DNA from: Ignavibacteriota bacterium
GTDB taxonomy: Bacteria; Bacteroidota; Ignavibacteria; Ignavibacteriales; Ignavibacteriaceae
Direction of reading: 5' to 3'
Length of the DNA stretch: 64,000 nucleotides
Assembly: GCA_013285425.1 (NCBI GenBank)
Contig: CP053447.1
Span: 1,060,001 to 1,124,000, forward strand
Under the pieces are notes generated by a model. That model was not told the DNA's origin, did not search any database, and saw only the letters and a list, made by a program, of their open reading frames with translations. Made by a program: the position numbers and the translations under genes. Numbering within the stretch: the first letter of the stretch is position 1; the number at the start of each line of letters is the position of its first letter. Of this stretch, positions 9,076 to 19,348 are shown piece after piece.

Positions 9076-10047
9076 ATGCTAGAGTATTTTAAGTTTGATG
9101 AAAAAATATTATCTCCGGAAGAATGGGATAATTTTGTTGATGATTCCGACAACGGGACAATGTTCAGTAAAAGAAGATTTCTTTCTTACCATGCTAAGAA
9201 TAAGTTTAATGATAAATCATTCTATGTTACAAAGGACGGCAAACTTCATTCAATTTTTACTGCTGCACTAATTGAAAAAGATGGGATAAAAATTCTGTCA
9301 TCTCATCCGGGTGCATCATTCGGCGGATTTGTCTATAAGAGTGATTTCAATTTCAAAGAAGCTCACGATCTTGTTGATATACTTTTTGAACACGCAAAAA
9401 ATGTTAAAGCTGATAGAATACAATTAACGATATCACCAATGATTTATCAGACTAAATACTCTAATTATCTTGATTTTGCCTTGGTTAGAAATGGTTTTCA
9501 ATACCTCAAAAGAGAGGTATCAAGTGTAGTTCAATTGGATTTCGATCCTGAACAGCTGCTTAATACTTATCGTGCTGAGGCAAGAACTGCTACTAAAAAG
9601 GCACTTAAAAAGGGTGTGGAAATTGTTGAAACTGAAAGGTTTGATGAGTACTACGACATTTTAAAAAAGAATTTAAAGCTGCGTCATGGTGTTAATCCAG
9701 CACATACTCTGGAAGAATTAAAAAGAGTAAAATCACTTTTCCCATCTAAGATTAGATTATGGGGTGCTTTTCTAAACAATATTATGCTTGCAGGTGTTTG
9801 TAATTTTTCGGTTAACAGAAATGTTGTGCTCGCATTCTACATCAGTCATGATGAAGCTTATCAGGAATACCGACCGGTTAATTTACTTTTTTATGAAATA
9901 ATGAAAAGGTATCAAACAGAAGGATTCAGATTTTTAGACTTTGGAATTTTTACTATTGCAATGGAACCGAACTGGGGACTTGGAAGATTCAAAGAAAACT
10001 TTGGTGCACGTGGAATATTCAGAGATACTTTTTATAAAGATTTGTAA
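9076..10047 (+). CDS. FemAB-like / GNAT-fold acyltransferase
   Basis: A 323-residue soluble protein that resembles the FemAB/Acetyltransf_6 group, two GNAT-like halves that transfer aminoacyl or acyl groups. Visible landmarks are the central LLNTYRAEARTATKKALKKG segment (the family's conserved basic run near residues 165-185) and the C-terminal VNLLFYEIMKRYQTEGF followed by FLDFGIF. Relatives act in peptidoglycan bridge formation, exopolysaccharide acylation (PEP-CTERM/XrtA-associated) or protein modification. It stands at the head of a group of glycosyltransferases, so a cell-surface polysaccharide role is likely, but the substrate is not determinable. Confidence 0.72.
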   Translation: MLEYFKFDEKILSPEEWDNFVDDSDNGTMFSKRRFLSYHAKNKFNDKSFYVTKDGKLHSIFTAALIEKDGIKILSSHPGASFGGFVYKSDFNFKEAHDLVDILFEHAKNVKADRIQLTISPMIYQTKYSNYLDFALVRNGFQYLKREVSSVVQLDFDPEQLLNTYRAEARTATKKALKKGVEIVETERFDEYYDILKKNLKLRHGVNPAHTLEELKRVKSLFPSKIRLWGAFLNNIMLAGVCNFSVNRNVVLAFYISHDEAYQEYRPVNLLFYEIMKRYQTEGFRFLDFGIFTIAMEPNWGLGRFKENFGARGIFRDTFYKDL

Positions 10048-10197
10048 AATTGTAAGTATAGTTGTCAATTTATATTACTCAATAACAATCTTTAGTTAGG
10101 GTTTGTTGAGGATTAAATTGAAGTGATTCAGAACTTTTAACTCTGACTAATTAAACATGGTATTACATCTGCAATTTTATTAACGATTTAAAATTAC

Positions 10198-11274
10198 TTG
10201 CTTAAAATACTTCACATAGCTCCAATTAACTTTGCCGGAGTGCCGTATGATTTCTTTCAAATGCATAATGCCTGCGGTGATTACTCACGTATAATTACTC
10301 TTCATCAAAATGAGCGTGTTTTTCCAGAAGATGTTTGTTTAAAACTTCCGCTTCCAAACTATTCACTTGTTAAAATTTTAAGAAGAAAGAAAGTAACAGA
10401 AATTGAAGGGAAGCTGTCAAATAATGTGCGTTATTTTAATCCAAAGAATCCAATAGAAAAAACTTATTATAATCTTTACGACTTCTTTGCCAAACCAAGA
10501 ATAGAAAAAGCTATTTCAGATTACAACCTTGATGATTTTGATATAATACATTACGATGGGGGATTGGATTTTTACCGTAATGCTAAACAAGCAATAAAAT
10601 GGAAGAAGCAAGGTAAAAAAATTGTCTGCTGTTATTATGGAAGTGATTTAAGAATCCGTGGCTTGATAAAAGAGCTTGATGAAATCTCCGATCTGAATAT
10701 TACCAGCGAGTATGATCACCTGACTCTTAAAAAAGATCTGGAATATTTATTCTATCCTTATGATACTTCTGAACTGCCTCAAAAAAAAGAAAGAACAAGT
10801 GATGCAGTTAAAATTATTCACTCGCCAACAAATAGAAAGTACAAAGGCACTGAGTTAATTATATCTGTAATTGAAAAAATTAAGAAAGAGAGAAAAATTG
10901 AATTCCTGTTGATGGAAAATGTTGAAAGAAACAGACTGCTGGAAATTAAAAGCCAATGCGATATTTCAATTGATCAGGTAGGAGGAACAATGGGCGGAAC
11001 CGGTTATGGAAAGGCTGGCTTGGAAACTCTGGCAATGGGAATTCCAACAATTACAAATATGACAAAAGAGTATTCAAATTGGCTGAAAGAAAATCCTTTT
11101 GTTGTTGCAAACGATTTTAATGAATTATATAATAATCTTATTGAGTTGGTAGATGATGAAAAAGCAAGAATAGATATTGGTAAAAGGGGAATAGATTGGA
11201 TAAATAAGTATCATAGTTTCGGCGAAGTAGATAAAAGACTTAAACATTTATATCAAAAATACGGAATCATCTAA
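10198..11274 (+). CDS. GT-B glycosyltransferase (family 4-like)
   Basis: A 358-residue glycosyltransferase. It begins with a Rossmann strand (LKILHIAPINFAGVPYDF) and ends with the GT4-type C-terminal domain: GTGYGKAGLETLAMGIPTI near residue 265 is the E-x7-E nucleotide-sugar site, followed by IGKRGIDWINKYHSF. A second feature is HSPTNRKYKGTELII, the usual hinge segment before the C-terminal domain. The start is TTG; the conserved first strand begins there and I see no in-frame ATG close upstream. It is preceded by 150 bases of AT-rich sequence and followed by 174 bases, so it may be a separate transcription unit within the glycan gene group. Confidence 0.78.
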   Translation: MLKILHIAPINFAGVPYDFFQMHNACGDYSRIITLHQNERVFPEDVCLKLPLPNYSLVKILRRKKVTEIEGKLSNNVRYFNPKNPIEKTYYNLYDFFAKPRIEKAISDYNLDDFDIIHYDGGLDFYRNAKQAIKWKKQGKKIVCCYYGSDLRIRGLIKELDEISDLNITSEYDHLTLKKDLEYLFYPYDTSELPQKKERTSDAVKIIHSPTNRKYKGTELIISVIEKIKKERKIEFLLMENVERNRLLEIKSQCDISIDQVGGTMGGTGYGKAGLETLAMGIPTITNMTKEYSNWLKENPFVVANDFNELYNNLIELVDDEKARIDIGKRGIDWINKYHSFGEVDKRLKHLYQKYGII

Positions 11275-11448
11275 GCAAATATTTTTGAACAAGCTGAAGA
11301 TAATTCCCGCTTTCTTTTCGTTCTCTCATTTCTATTCATTTAGAATTATGAGCATATCTTTCAAATTAATGGTAAACAATAAACTTTGTTAAAATATCTT
11401 TGACCTTATTTTATTAAATTTGAAACAACAATGAAAAATTGAAAAACA

Positions 11449-12201
11449 ATGCAAACAAAAAACAAAATTTCAGCTGTTATTATTACAGGTAATGAGGAAA
11501 AAAACATTAAAGATTGTCTGCAAAGTGTAACCTGGGCAGATGAAACAATAGTTGTTGATTCAGAAAGCATTGATAACACTGTAAAAATTGCAAAAGAATT
11601 TACCGATAAAGTCTTTGTTCAAAAATGGCTTGGATATGCGAAGCAAAAATCTTATGCGATCTCACTTGCAAAGAATGAATGGGTAATTAGTCTTGATGCC
11701 GATGAAAGAGTAACAGAAGCACTTAAAGATGAAATACTCAGCTTCAATCTTGATAACACAAAGTACTCTGCTTTCAAAATAAAAAGAGAAAATTATTTTA
11801 TAGGTAAAAAGATTAACGGATGCGGCTGGGGAAATGATTATCAGCTTAGATTGTTTAGAAAGTCCGGAACCAGAGTTGATGAACGACTTGTTCATGAAAA
11901 ATTTATTGTTGAAGGAGAAGTTGCGGAATTAAAAAATCCAATTCTTCATTATTCATATAATAATCTTAAAGAAGGATTTGATAAAATTAATGTTTATTCT
12001 TCTTTGGAAGCTGAAGAAAAGTTCAGTAAGAAAAAAGTTTCAACTTTAAGAATAATATTTTATCCGGTTTTTGCTTTTTTGCACCATTATTTATTTCGTA
12101 AGGGAATTAAAGATGGTAAACACGGTCTGATGATCTCATTAATGCATGCTGTAACAAAACTTCAGGTTCAAATGAAGATATGGGAATTAAAGCAAAAGTA
12201 G
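11449..12201 (+). CDS. Family 2 glycosyltransferase of the WaaE/KdtX type
   Basis: A 250-residue GT-A enzyme with no membrane span. VVDSESIDNTVKIAKEF near residue 35 and WVISLDADERVTE near residue 78 match the lipopolysaccharide core beta-glucosyltransferase group (WaaE, LpcC, KdtX), and LRLFRKSGTRVDERLVHEKF follows near residue 128. Such enzymes add a hexose to the inner core or to a lipid-linked glycan. It is seven bases upstream of the heptosyltransferase-like gene, supporting a role in lipopolysaccharide core or a related surface glycan. A TAAATTTG box lies 27 bases before the start, but no paired -33 element is visible. Confidence 0.8.
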   Translation: MQTKNKISAVIITGNEEKNIKDCLQSVTWADETIVVDSESIDNTVKIAKEFTDKVFVQKWLGYAKQKSYAISLAKNEWVISLDADERVTEALKDEILSFNLDNTKYSAFKIKRENYFIGKKINGCGWGNDYQLRLFRKSGTRVDERLVHEKFIVEGEVAELKNPILHYSYNNLKEGFDKINVYSSLEAEEKFSKKKVSTLRIIFYPVFAFLHHYLFRKGIKDGKHGLMISLMHAVTKLQVQMKIWELKQK

Positions 12202-12208
12202 TTTTGTA

Positions 12209-13234
12209 ATGAAGCAAGACAGATATTTAATTACAAGGATAGACAGAATAGGCGATGTTGTTCTTTCCACACCTCTTCCCAGGGAAATAAAAAAAAATAA
12301 TCCAGATTGTTTTGTTTCTGTGCTGGTAAAATATCAGACAAAAGATGTTTACTTAAATAACCCCTGGGTTGATAAAATATTAATTTATGATAACCCTGAC
12401 AGGACTAATAAGCCGTTTTGGGAACTGGTGAAAGAAATCAGAGCAGAGAAATTCTCTCATGGTTTTATGTTATTACCTGATGAGAGATTGAATTATGTTT
12501 TGTTATTTGCCGGAATTAAAAACAGGACCGGAGTCGGTCATAAACTTTATCAGTTTTTAACTTTTACAAAATTCGTTGACCGGAAGAAATATATTCCTTT
12601 AAGACATGAAGCTGACTATTGCCTTGATATGTTGAGAAAGTTAAATATCCCGGTTAATAATATTTACCCGGAAATATTTCTAACAGAAAAAGAAACTGAA
12701 CAGGCGTTGGAGATAAAAAAAAGACTGAAAGAAAATGGGAAAATAATTATTGGAGTTCATACAACCAGCGGTAATTCTTCTCCTAATTTATCTTTGAATA
12801 CTTATAAAATATTGATTGAGTTATTGGTACGGAAAACTAATTATGAAGTGCTCATAACTGATTTTAATCCGCCATCCGAAGTAAGAGATATCACTGGTGC
12901 AAAATATATTTTTGACGGAAGCAGTTTGAGATCAGATATAATTAAATTTTCAATTTTGGATGTTCTGATTTCTAACAGTACCGGACCAATGCATATTTGT
13001 GCTGCACTAAAAGTTCCTACTTTTTCAGTGTTTTGTCCATTAACTGCTTGCTCAAAGGAATTGTGGGGACCTTTAGGAAATAAATCTTATGTGTTGCTGC
13101 CTGAAAAAAAATATTGTGAGACTCATTGTCCAATAGATCCTAAGAAGTGCGATTATTCAAAACCTGGCGGATTACAAGCGGAGCAAGTATTTAACGAGCT
13201 TAATAAGTTTGTTGATAGTTTATTTCAATTATGA
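12209..13234 (+). CDS. Family 9 glycosyltransferase (heptosyltransferase-like)
   Basis: A 341-residue GT-B enzyme of the ADP-heptose:LPS heptosyltransferase family. The N terminus has the family signature ITRIDRIGDVVLSTPLP; the C-terminal nucleotide-sugar site appears as ISNSTGPMHICAALKVPTFS near residue 255. Late cysteines (KKYCETHCPIDPKKCDYSKP) are unusual but occur in this family. Together with the upstream WaaE-type enzyme it probably builds lipopolysaccharide core. The stop overlaps the start of the glycerate kinase gene (ATGA). Confidence 0.85.
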   Translation: MKQDRYLITRIDRIGDVVLSTPLPREIKKNNPDCFVSVLVKYQTKDVYLNNPWVDKILIYDNPDRTNKPFWELVKEIRAEKFSHGFMLLPDERLNYVLLFAGIKNRTGVGHKLYQFLTFTKFVDRKKYIPLRHEADYCLDMLRKLNIPVNNIYPEIFLTEKETEQALEIKKRLKENGKIIIGVHTTSGNSSPNLSLNTYKILIELLVRKTNYEVLITDFNPPSEVRDITGAKYIFDGSSLRSDIIKFSILDVLISNSTGPMHICAALKVPTFSVFCPLTACSKELWGPLGNKSYVLLPEKKYCETHCPIDPKKCDYSKPGGLQAEQVFNELNKFVDSLFQL

Positions 13235-14361
13235 ATATTCTTATTTGTCCAAATAGTTATAAAGAATGTGCAGACTCTTCAACTATTTCTGAAATTCTCA
13301 AGCAAAAATTCTCCTGTAATCCAGAGTTTAATCTTATAAGTAAACCACTGACAGATGGGGGAGATGGTTTCTTAAAAGTCTGCAAAAATATTTATAACCT
13401 GAAAAGGAAATCAGCCTTAGAAATAACAAGTTATAAGGATAATCTAAGTAAATATTCAATATCATATTCTCGAAAAGATAGACGGGTATTTATAGAAACT
13501 GCAAAGCTCATCGGATTTAATAGATTTAATGAAAGTAATAGAAATCCATCAAGAATAAACAGCTCTGATCTTGGAATAGTCTTGCAGAAGTTAGTTACTT
13601 TAGTTGATGATCATGAATTGGAAATTGATTCAGTATGGATAGGTGTTGGTGGTACAGCAACTATTGATTTTGGAATAGGCGCTTGCTCCGAGTTCGGTCT
13701 TAAGCTATTTGATGAAAATAATAATTTGCTTGAGCCTGTACCGAATAACTTTGTCAATGCAGTTAGATTGGATTTTAATTTTAAGAAATTACCCTTCGGG
13801 GTTTATTGTATAGTTGATGTTGAAACTGAATTACTTGGTAATCCTGGCGCAGTTGAAATTTATGGACCGCAGAAAGGTGCTTCTTCTAAAGATATTCAAA
13901 ATATAAAAAATGGAATCAGTAATCTTCTTTCTTTGATAGAATCGGATGTTAATTTATCCATTCCCCAAAAATTGAATGGTGCCGGCGGTGGTTTAGCTGC
14001 CGGATTAAATATTTTTCTTGGAGCAGAAATAATATCTGCTAAGCAATTTATTGAAAATGAGATTCTGAAGGACATTGATTTTTCAAAAATCAATTTTGTT
14101 ATTAGCGGTGAAGGTAAGTTTGACCAGCAATCATTAGAAGGGAAAGCGACCGGAGTTTTGGTAAAAATCTGTCAGGAAAACGCTATACCGCTTTACTTAA
14201 TTAATGGCAGTACAGAGCTAACAGAAATAAACAAACTTTCTGATAATTTACATTTTGTTAACTTAATTGATTTTTACAGCTCTATTGCAGATGCAATGCT
14301 AAACTTTGAAGAAGGATTAAAAAGAGCAGCAGAAATAGTGGTAAAACAATTAATTAAATAG
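13231..14361 (+). CDS. Glycerate kinase
   Basis: Phosphorylates D-glycerate with ATP, giving 2- or 3-phosphoglycerate depending on the enzyme. The 376-residue length is normal for the GarK/GlxK family. It starts with the family's NILICPNSYKECADSS, then PLTDGGDGFL near residue 43, VGGTATIDFGIGACSEFG near residue 139, NGAGGGLAAGLNIFLGAE near residue 249 and VISGEGKFDQQSLEGKATG near residue 289. It is coupled to the heptosyltransferase by a four-base overlap, an odd partner: either a glycerate-containing surface glycan or simple co-transcription. Confidence 0.9.
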   Translation: MNILICPNSYKECADSSTISEILKQKFSCNPEFNLISKPLTDGGDGFLKVCKNIYNLKRKSALEITSYKDNLSKYSISYSRKDRRVFIETAKLIGFNRFNESNRNPSRINSSDLGIVLQKLVTLVDDHELEIDSVWIGVGGTATIDFGIGACSEFGLKLFDENNNLLEPVPNNFVNAVRLDFNFKKLPFGVYCIVDVETELLGNPGAVEIYGPQKGASSKDIQNIKNGISNLLSLIESDVNLSIPQKLNGAGGGLAAGLNIFLGAEIISAKQFIENEILKDIDFSKINFVISGEGKFDQQSLEGKATGVLVKICQENAIPLYLINGSTELTEINKLSDNLHFVNLIDFYSSIADAMLNFEEGLKRAAEIVVKQLIK

Positions 14362-14434
14362 AATTTTACCCCATATCTTTTTTTTGTAAATTGCCTAAAA
14401 TTTTTAACAATTTCATAATTTAAAATTGAATTAA

Positions 14435-15322
14435 ATGAAAGAATATTTAGATCTTGTAAAACTGGTTATTGATAAGGGGACACATAAAAAATCCAGAACA
14501 GGTATTGATACAATCTCTTACTTTGGCGCTTTTTATAGAGTTGATCTGCAAAAAGGTTTTCCGCTTTTAACTACTAAAAGAATTGAGTGGAAATCTTTGC
14601 TTAATGAAGTTTTGTGGTATTTATCCGGTGAGCATCATATAAAAAATTTGAGACAACATACAAAGATATGGGATGCCTGGGCTGATGAAACTGGTAGATT
14701 GCAAACCGCTTACGGCAGGTTTTGGAGAAGATTTCCAGTTCCGGCTGCTAATGCAATCTTAGATGGCGAAGTTTATGTTGATGAAAATAATCCATTTGTA
14801 AGAAAGGAAGAAAACGGAGCATTAACTTTTGATCAGATTGGCTGGGTAATTAATGAGATAAAAAGTAATCCAAACTCAAGAAGATTGGTGATTTCTGCGT
14901 GGCATCCTGCTAATGCAACTGTAAGCAAACTTCCGCCTTGTCATTACTCATTTGCATTTAATGTAAACTCAGGAAAGCTTAATTGTCATTTAACTCAGCG
15001 ATCAGGAGATATTGCCTTAGGGATTCCGTTTAACTTAGGTGCATATTCTCTTCTTACTCAGATTATTGCACAGGAAACAGGTTTAGAGCTTGGTGAATTT
15101 GCACATACAATTATTGATGCACATATTTATCATGCTCAAAAGGGAAGTCAGATGGAAAAATATGATCATCTTGAAGGATTGAAATTACAATTACAACGCG
15201 AACCATTGCCTTTACCAAGATTAAAAATTGCAAAAAAAAATATAGATGAATTAAAGTTTGAGGACTTTGAGTTAAGTGATTACAAATACCATGAAAAAAT
15301 CAAATTTGAGGTTGCAGTTTGA
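14435..15322 (+). CDS. thyA: Thymidylate synthase
   Basis: Converts dUMP and 5,10-methylene-tetrahydrofolate to dTMP and dihydrofolate. The 295-residue protein keeps the catalytic cysteine in LPPCHYSF near residue 169, the QRSGDIALGIPFN segment near residue 188, and DAHIYHAQ near residue 228. It is about 30 residues longer than the E. coli enzyme because of an insert (roughly residues 108-130) between the AYGRFWR region and DQIGWV. It overlaps folA by four bases, so the enzyme that makes dihydrofolate is translated with the one that recycles it. Confidence 0.96.
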   Translation: MKEYLDLVKLVIDKGTHKKSRTGIDTISYFGAFYRVDLQKGFPLLTTKRIEWKSLLNEVLWYLSGEHHIKNLRQHTKIWDAWADETGRLQTAYGRFWRRFPVPAANAILDGEVYVDENNPFVRKEENGALTFDQIGWVINEIKSNPNSRRLVISAWHPANATVSKLPPCHYSFAFNVNSGKLNCHLTQRSGDIALGIPFNLGAYSLLTQIIAQETGLELGEFAHTIIDAHIYHAQKGSQMEKYDHLEGLKLQLQREPLPLPRLKIAKKNIDELKFEDFELSDYKYHEKIKFEVAV

Positions 15323-15801
15323 AAATTAGTCTGATTGTTGCAGTTGCAAAAAACGGTGTAATTGGTAAATCAAACGGTCAGATGTCCTGGCATGTAAAAG
15401 ATGAGTTTAAGCATTTTAAAAATACTACACTTGGTTTTCCTATAGTTATGGGCAGAAAAACTTTTGAGACACTCGGGAAGCCTCTTAAAGGAAGATTGAA
15501 TATTGTTGTAAGCAGAAATATTAACTATCGGACTGATTTTGAAGAAGTAGTAGTTAAGCAATCATTACAAAGTGCAATCGATTATTGCAGAGAACTTAAG
15601 CCAGAAAAAATTTTTATCATTGGCGGCGGTGAGATCTACAAACAGGCTATTCCATTAGCAGATGAAATGATAATATCTTTCATGAAGTTTGAAGCTGAAG
15701 GTGAAATAAAATTTCCCGGGTTTGACGCTGGACAATGGCAAATTGAAAAAACAGATGATCATGAATTGTTTGAAATTTTCAGATACGAAAGAAAAAAATA
15801 G
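15319..15801 (+). CDS. folA: Dihydrofolate reductase
   Basis: NADPH-dependent reduction of dihydrofolate to tetrahydrofolate, 160 residues. Motifs: SLIVAVAKNGVIGKSNGQMSW at the N terminus (substrate pocket and Met20-type loop), VMGRKTFETLGKPLKGR near residue 43 (NADPH site) and IFIIGGGEIYKQAIP near residue 97. The start is a TTG overlapping the thyA stop (TTGA). No ATG is available near the conserved N terminus. The stop overlaps the mutL GTG start by one base. Confidence 0.94.
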   Translation: MKISLIVAVAKNGVIGKSNGQMSWHVKDEFKHFKNTTLGFPIVMGRKTFETLGKPLKGRLNIVVSRNINYRTDFEEVVVKQSLQSAIDYCRELKPEKIFIIGGGEIYKQAIPLADEMIISFMKFEAEGEIKFPGFDAGQWQIEKTDDHELFEIFRYERKK

Positions 15802-17651
15802 TGACTTCACGGATAAAAATATTACCAGAAAATATTGCAAATAAAATTGCAGCCGGTGAAGTAGTTCAAAGACCTGAATCTGTTGTAAAAGAATTGTTGG
15901 AAAATGCAGTTGATGCAAAAGCTACAAACATTGTGCTTATTATTAAACAAGCAGGAAAATCACTTATTCAGGTTTGCGACAACGGCAGCGGTATGACTGA
16001 AGAAGAAGCAGTGCTTAGTATCAGAAAGCATGCTACAAGTAAAATAACATCAATCGAAGATCTTGAATCGATTAATACTTTAGGTTTTCGTGGTGAAGCA
16101 TTAAGCTCAATTGCTGCAGTATGCCAGCTCGAAATTAAAACCGAAACTGCTGATGAAGAAACCGGTACTCTGATAAAAATTGAAAATGAAAACGAGATTG
16201 TAACAGAGAGAATTTCAACTGCTAAAGGAACTTGTGTATCAGTCAAGAATATTTTTTACAACATACCAGTCAGACGGAAATTTTTAAAATCTGATACAAC
16301 TGAATTAAAACATATCATTGATACTTTTAACAGAACTGCTCTGGCATATCCAGAAATTAATTTCAAATTTTATAATTCAGATAACCTGGTATTTGATTAT
16401 AAAGAAGGAAGCCTTGATGATAGAATCCAGCAGGTCTTTGCTGATAATATGCTTGAGGCATTGATTCCGGTTGACGAAGAGACTGATTATCTTAGTGTAA
16501 AAGGTTATATCGGTAAACCATCAATTTTTAAGAAAAGTAAAGGTGAACAGTTTTTGTTTCTGAATAAAAGATTTGTCTTTAACAAAAGCATCAACCATGC
16601 TGTGTTTACAGCATTTGAAAACATACTGGAAAAAGGTGATTATCCGTTTTTTATTTTGTTTATTTCATTAAATCCTTCCAAAGTTGATGTCAATATTCAT
16701 CCCTCAAAACTTGAAGTTAAGTTCGATGATGAAAAAGATATATACAATTTTATTCTTTCTGTCGTTCGTAAAAGTATTGCTACACACGATCTTGTTCCAA
16801 CTATGTCTTTTTCGGGTTCTGAGGACGGAAACGAAAAACTTGATTTCAATCCGTTTCAGCCGCTTAGACAAAATGATTTTTCTGATAGACCTTCATTTAC
16901 TTCCCGCGAAAGAAAAGAAAGAACAACAGTAACTGATGAAGAGATTGACCTTGTTTTCGGAGATCTTAAAAAGAATATCTTAACCGATTCACTTTCAGGT
17001 TTAAGTGCAAGATCAGAAACTGATGAATTGGAGACTGACAAAGAGAGTAAAGTTGAAAAGAGTGCATCTTCAGAACCGGATACAACATTTCTGATTCAAT
17101 TGCATAATAAATATATTCTTTCACAGATTAAAAGCGGATTGATGATTATTGATCAGCACGTTGCACACGAAAGAATTTTATATGAAAAAGCCCTGTCGAG
17201 ATTAGACGCCAACCTTCCGTTTTCACAGCAGTTATTATTTCCGATTAAACTGCAGTTTGACCTTGCAAGTTACGAGATATTAAAAGAGCTTGATCAAATG
17301 ATTTCTAAACTTGGATTCAAATTAAAATATTTACCTAAGAATTATGTATTAATTGAAGGTGTTCCTGATGATATTAAAAGCGGGTCTGAGGAAAAAATAT
17401 TAAAAGAATTTATATCAGAATATTTAACAAATCAAACTGAAAAACATCTTGAAGAAAAAGATAATATCGCAAAATCGTATTCCTGTAAAGCTGCAATTAA
17501 AGCTGGTGACAGATTATCAGAAAAAGAAATGCGTTTGCTGATAGATCAATTGTTCGCAACATCGATGCCTTATGTCTGTCCGCACGGAAGACCAATTGTT
17601 ATAAAAATTTCTCTTGAAGAATTTGACAGAAGATTTGGGAGAACATCTTGA
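15801..17651 (+). CDS. mutL: DNA mismatch repair protein MutL
   Basis: 616-residue mismatch-repair ATPase and linker between MutS and downstream nucleases. The N-terminal GHKL ATPase shows ELLENAVDAKA near residue 31, DNGSGM near residue 59 and TLGFRGEALSSI near residue 93. The C-terminal dimerization domain carries DQHVAHERILYE (the endonuclease motif DQHA-x2-E-x4-E with Val for Ala) near residue 450 and CPHGRP near residue 593. It should therefore be a nicking MutL, as in bacteria without MutH. The linker (about residues 330-430) is acidic and low in complexity. Start GTG, overlapping the folA stop. Confidence 0.95.
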   Translation: MTSRIKILPENIANKIAAGEVVQRPESVVKELLENAVDAKATNIVLIIKQAGKSLIQVCDNGSGMTEEEAVLSIRKHATSKITSIEDLESINTLGFRGEALSSIAAVCQLEIKTETADEETGTLIKIENENEIVTERISTAKGTCVSVKNIFYNIPVRRKFLKSDTTELKHIIDTFNRTALAYPEINFKFYNSDNLVFDYKEGSLDDRIQQVFADNMLEALIPVDEETDYLSVKGYIGKPSIFKKSKGEQFLFLNKRFVFNKSINHAVFTAFENILEKGDYPFFILFISLNPSKVDVNIHPSKLEVKFDDEKDIYNFILSVVRKSIATHDLVPTMSFSGSEDGNEKLDFNPFQPLRQNDFSDRPSFTSRERKERTTVTDEEIDLVFGDLKKNILTDSLSGLSARSETDELETDKESKVEKSASSEPDTTFLIQLHNKYILSQIKSGLMIIDQHVAHERILYEKALSRLDANLPFSQQLLFPIKLQFDLASYEILKELDQMISKLGFKLKYLPKNYVLIEGVPDDIKSGSEEKILKEFISEYLTNQTEKHLEEKDNIAKSYSCKAAIKAGDRLSEKEMRLLIDQLFATSMPYVCPHGRPIVIKISLEEFDRRFGRTS

Positions 17652-17692
17652 ATATTGGAAAAATTATTTTAACTAATTTAAAAGGTAAATAA

Positions 17693-19348
17693 ATGTTTGA
17701 TTTAGAATATCTGAAGCAAAGAAAAAGTTACGATGAAAAAGCTAAGTCTGCCAAGACCAACGGATTAAAGTTTACAACTGTAAGCGGAAAAGATATTAAT
17801 GTTTTTTACGGACCTGATGATATCCAAAATATTAATTACCTGAGTGAAATAGGTTTCCCTGGTGATTATCCATATACGCGCGGAATTCATTCTAACGGTT
17901 ATCGTGGAAAAATATGGACTATGAGACAGTTTGCCGGATTCGGTTCACCTGAAGATACCAATCAAAGATTTCATTATTTACTCGATCATGGACAAACTGG
18001 TTTATCCGTAGCATTTGATCTTCCTACATTGATGGGATGGGATGCAGATGCTCCGTTAAGTGATGGTGAAGTTGGGATCTGCGGAGTAGCGATTTCTTCG
18101 CTGCAGGATATGGAAATTCTTTTCGATAAGATTCCGCTTGATAAAGTTTCTACTTCAATGACAATTAATTCCCCGGCTGCAATGATCTTTGCATTTTATT
18201 TAGCAGTTGCTCAAAAGCAAGGAGTTAATTTCAAAGATTTGCGAGGTACATTGCAAAATGATATTCTGAAAGAATACATCGCTCAAAAGGAATTTATTTA
18301 TCCGCCGACTCCTTCAATGAGGATTATTGTGGATATGATTGAGTATTGTAAAAATGAAGTTCCTCAATGGAATCCGGTTTCAGTAAGCGGTTATCATATT
18401 CGTGAAGCGGGTTCAACATCTGTGCAGGAGCTTGCATATACTCTTGCTGATGGATTTGCGTATATAGAAGCTTGTATTGAAAGAGGAATGGATGTTGATG
18501 AGTTTGCACCAAGAATATCTTTTTTCTTTAATTCTCACTTAGATTTTTTTGAAGAGATTGCAAAGTTCCGGGCAGCAAGAAAAATATACGCTAAAAGAAT
18601 GAGAGAAAAATACGGTGCCAAAAATCCTCGATCTTGGTGGTTACGTTTCCATACTCAAACTGCAGGCTGTACTTTAACCGCACAACAGCCGGAAAACAAT
18701 ATTGTTAGAACGGCTTTTCAGGCATTAGCAGGAGTTCTTGGCGGCACACAATCATTACATACAAACTCTATGGATGAAACTCTTGCATTGCCAAGTGAAA
18801 AAGCAGTTAAGATTGCTTTAAGAACTCAGCAGTTGATTGCTTATGAAACAGGGGTGATAAATACTGTTGATCCATTGGGTGGAAGTTATTTTGTTGAGGC
18901 ATTAACTGATAAAATGGAAAAAGAAGCAAATGAAATTTTTGCAGAGATAGATGCTTACGGAGGAGTTATCCCTGCAATTGAGGCTGGCTATTTTCAAAAG
19001 GAAATTTCTGATGCTGCTTATAGATATCAGAAAGAGGTTGAAAGAAAAGAAAAGTTTATTGTTGGTATTAATGAATTTGTAGAAGAGAATGAGCAGATTG
19101 AAATACCAATTCTTACAATTTCGCCCGAAGTTCAGAAACAGCAGATAAAAAGATTATCAGAGTTAAAACAAAGCCGTAATCAAGAGGACGTTGAAGTGAG
19201 TTTGAAAAATATTAAACAAGCAGCAATTGATGATAAAAATCTTATGCCGGTATTTCTTGAAGCAGCTAAAAAATATGTTACTCTTGGTGAGATGGTTGGA
19301 GAATTAAAAGAAGTTTTCGGAATTTATGAAGAAACGGCAGTATTCTAA
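17693..19348 (+). CDS. Methylmalonyl-CoA mutase catalytic subunit, without B12-binding domain
   Basis: Catalyses adenosylcobalamin-dependent interconversion of succinyl-CoA and (R)-methylmalonyl-CoA, in propionate metabolism. The 551 residues cover the catalytic TIM barrel only: [19 protein letters not shown] near residue 57, [15 protein letters not shown] near residue 104, SMTINSPAA near residue 157, and [15 protein letters not shown] near residue 321. The cobalamin-binding domain with DxHxxG is absent, so it must pair with a separate B12-binding subunit not present in this window. This is the two-gene arrangement known from archaea and several bacteria. It overlaps the next gene by one base. 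Related mutases (isobutyryl-CoA, ethylmalonyl-CoA) share the fold, so substrate is likely but not proven. Confidence 0.85.
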   Translation: MFDLEYLKQRKSYDEKAKSAKTNGLKFTTVSGKDINVFYGPDDIQNINYLSEIGFPGDYPYTRGIHSNGYRGKIWTMRQFAGFGSPEDTNQRFHYLLDHGQTGLSVAFDLPTLMGWDADAPLSDGEVGICGVAISSLQDMEILFDKIPLDKVSTSMTINSPAAMIFAFYLAVAQKQGVNFKDLRGTLQNDILKEYIAQKEFIYPPTPSMRIIVDMIEYCKNEVPQWNPVSVSGYHIREAGSTSVQELAYTLADGFAYIEACIERGMDVDEFAPRISFFFNSHLDFFEEIAKFRAARKIYAKRMREKYGAKNPRSWWLRFHTQTAGCTLTAQQPENNIVRTAFQALAGVLGGTQSLHTNSMDETLALPSEKAVKIALRTQQLIAYETGVINTVDPLGGSYFVEALTDKMEKEANEIFAEIDAYGGVIPAIEAGYFQKEISDAAYRYQKEVERKEKFIVGINEFVEENEQIEIPILTISPEVQKQQIKRLSELKQSRNQEDVEVSLKNIKQAAIDDKNLMPVFLEAAKKYVTLGEMVGELKEVFGIYEETAVF

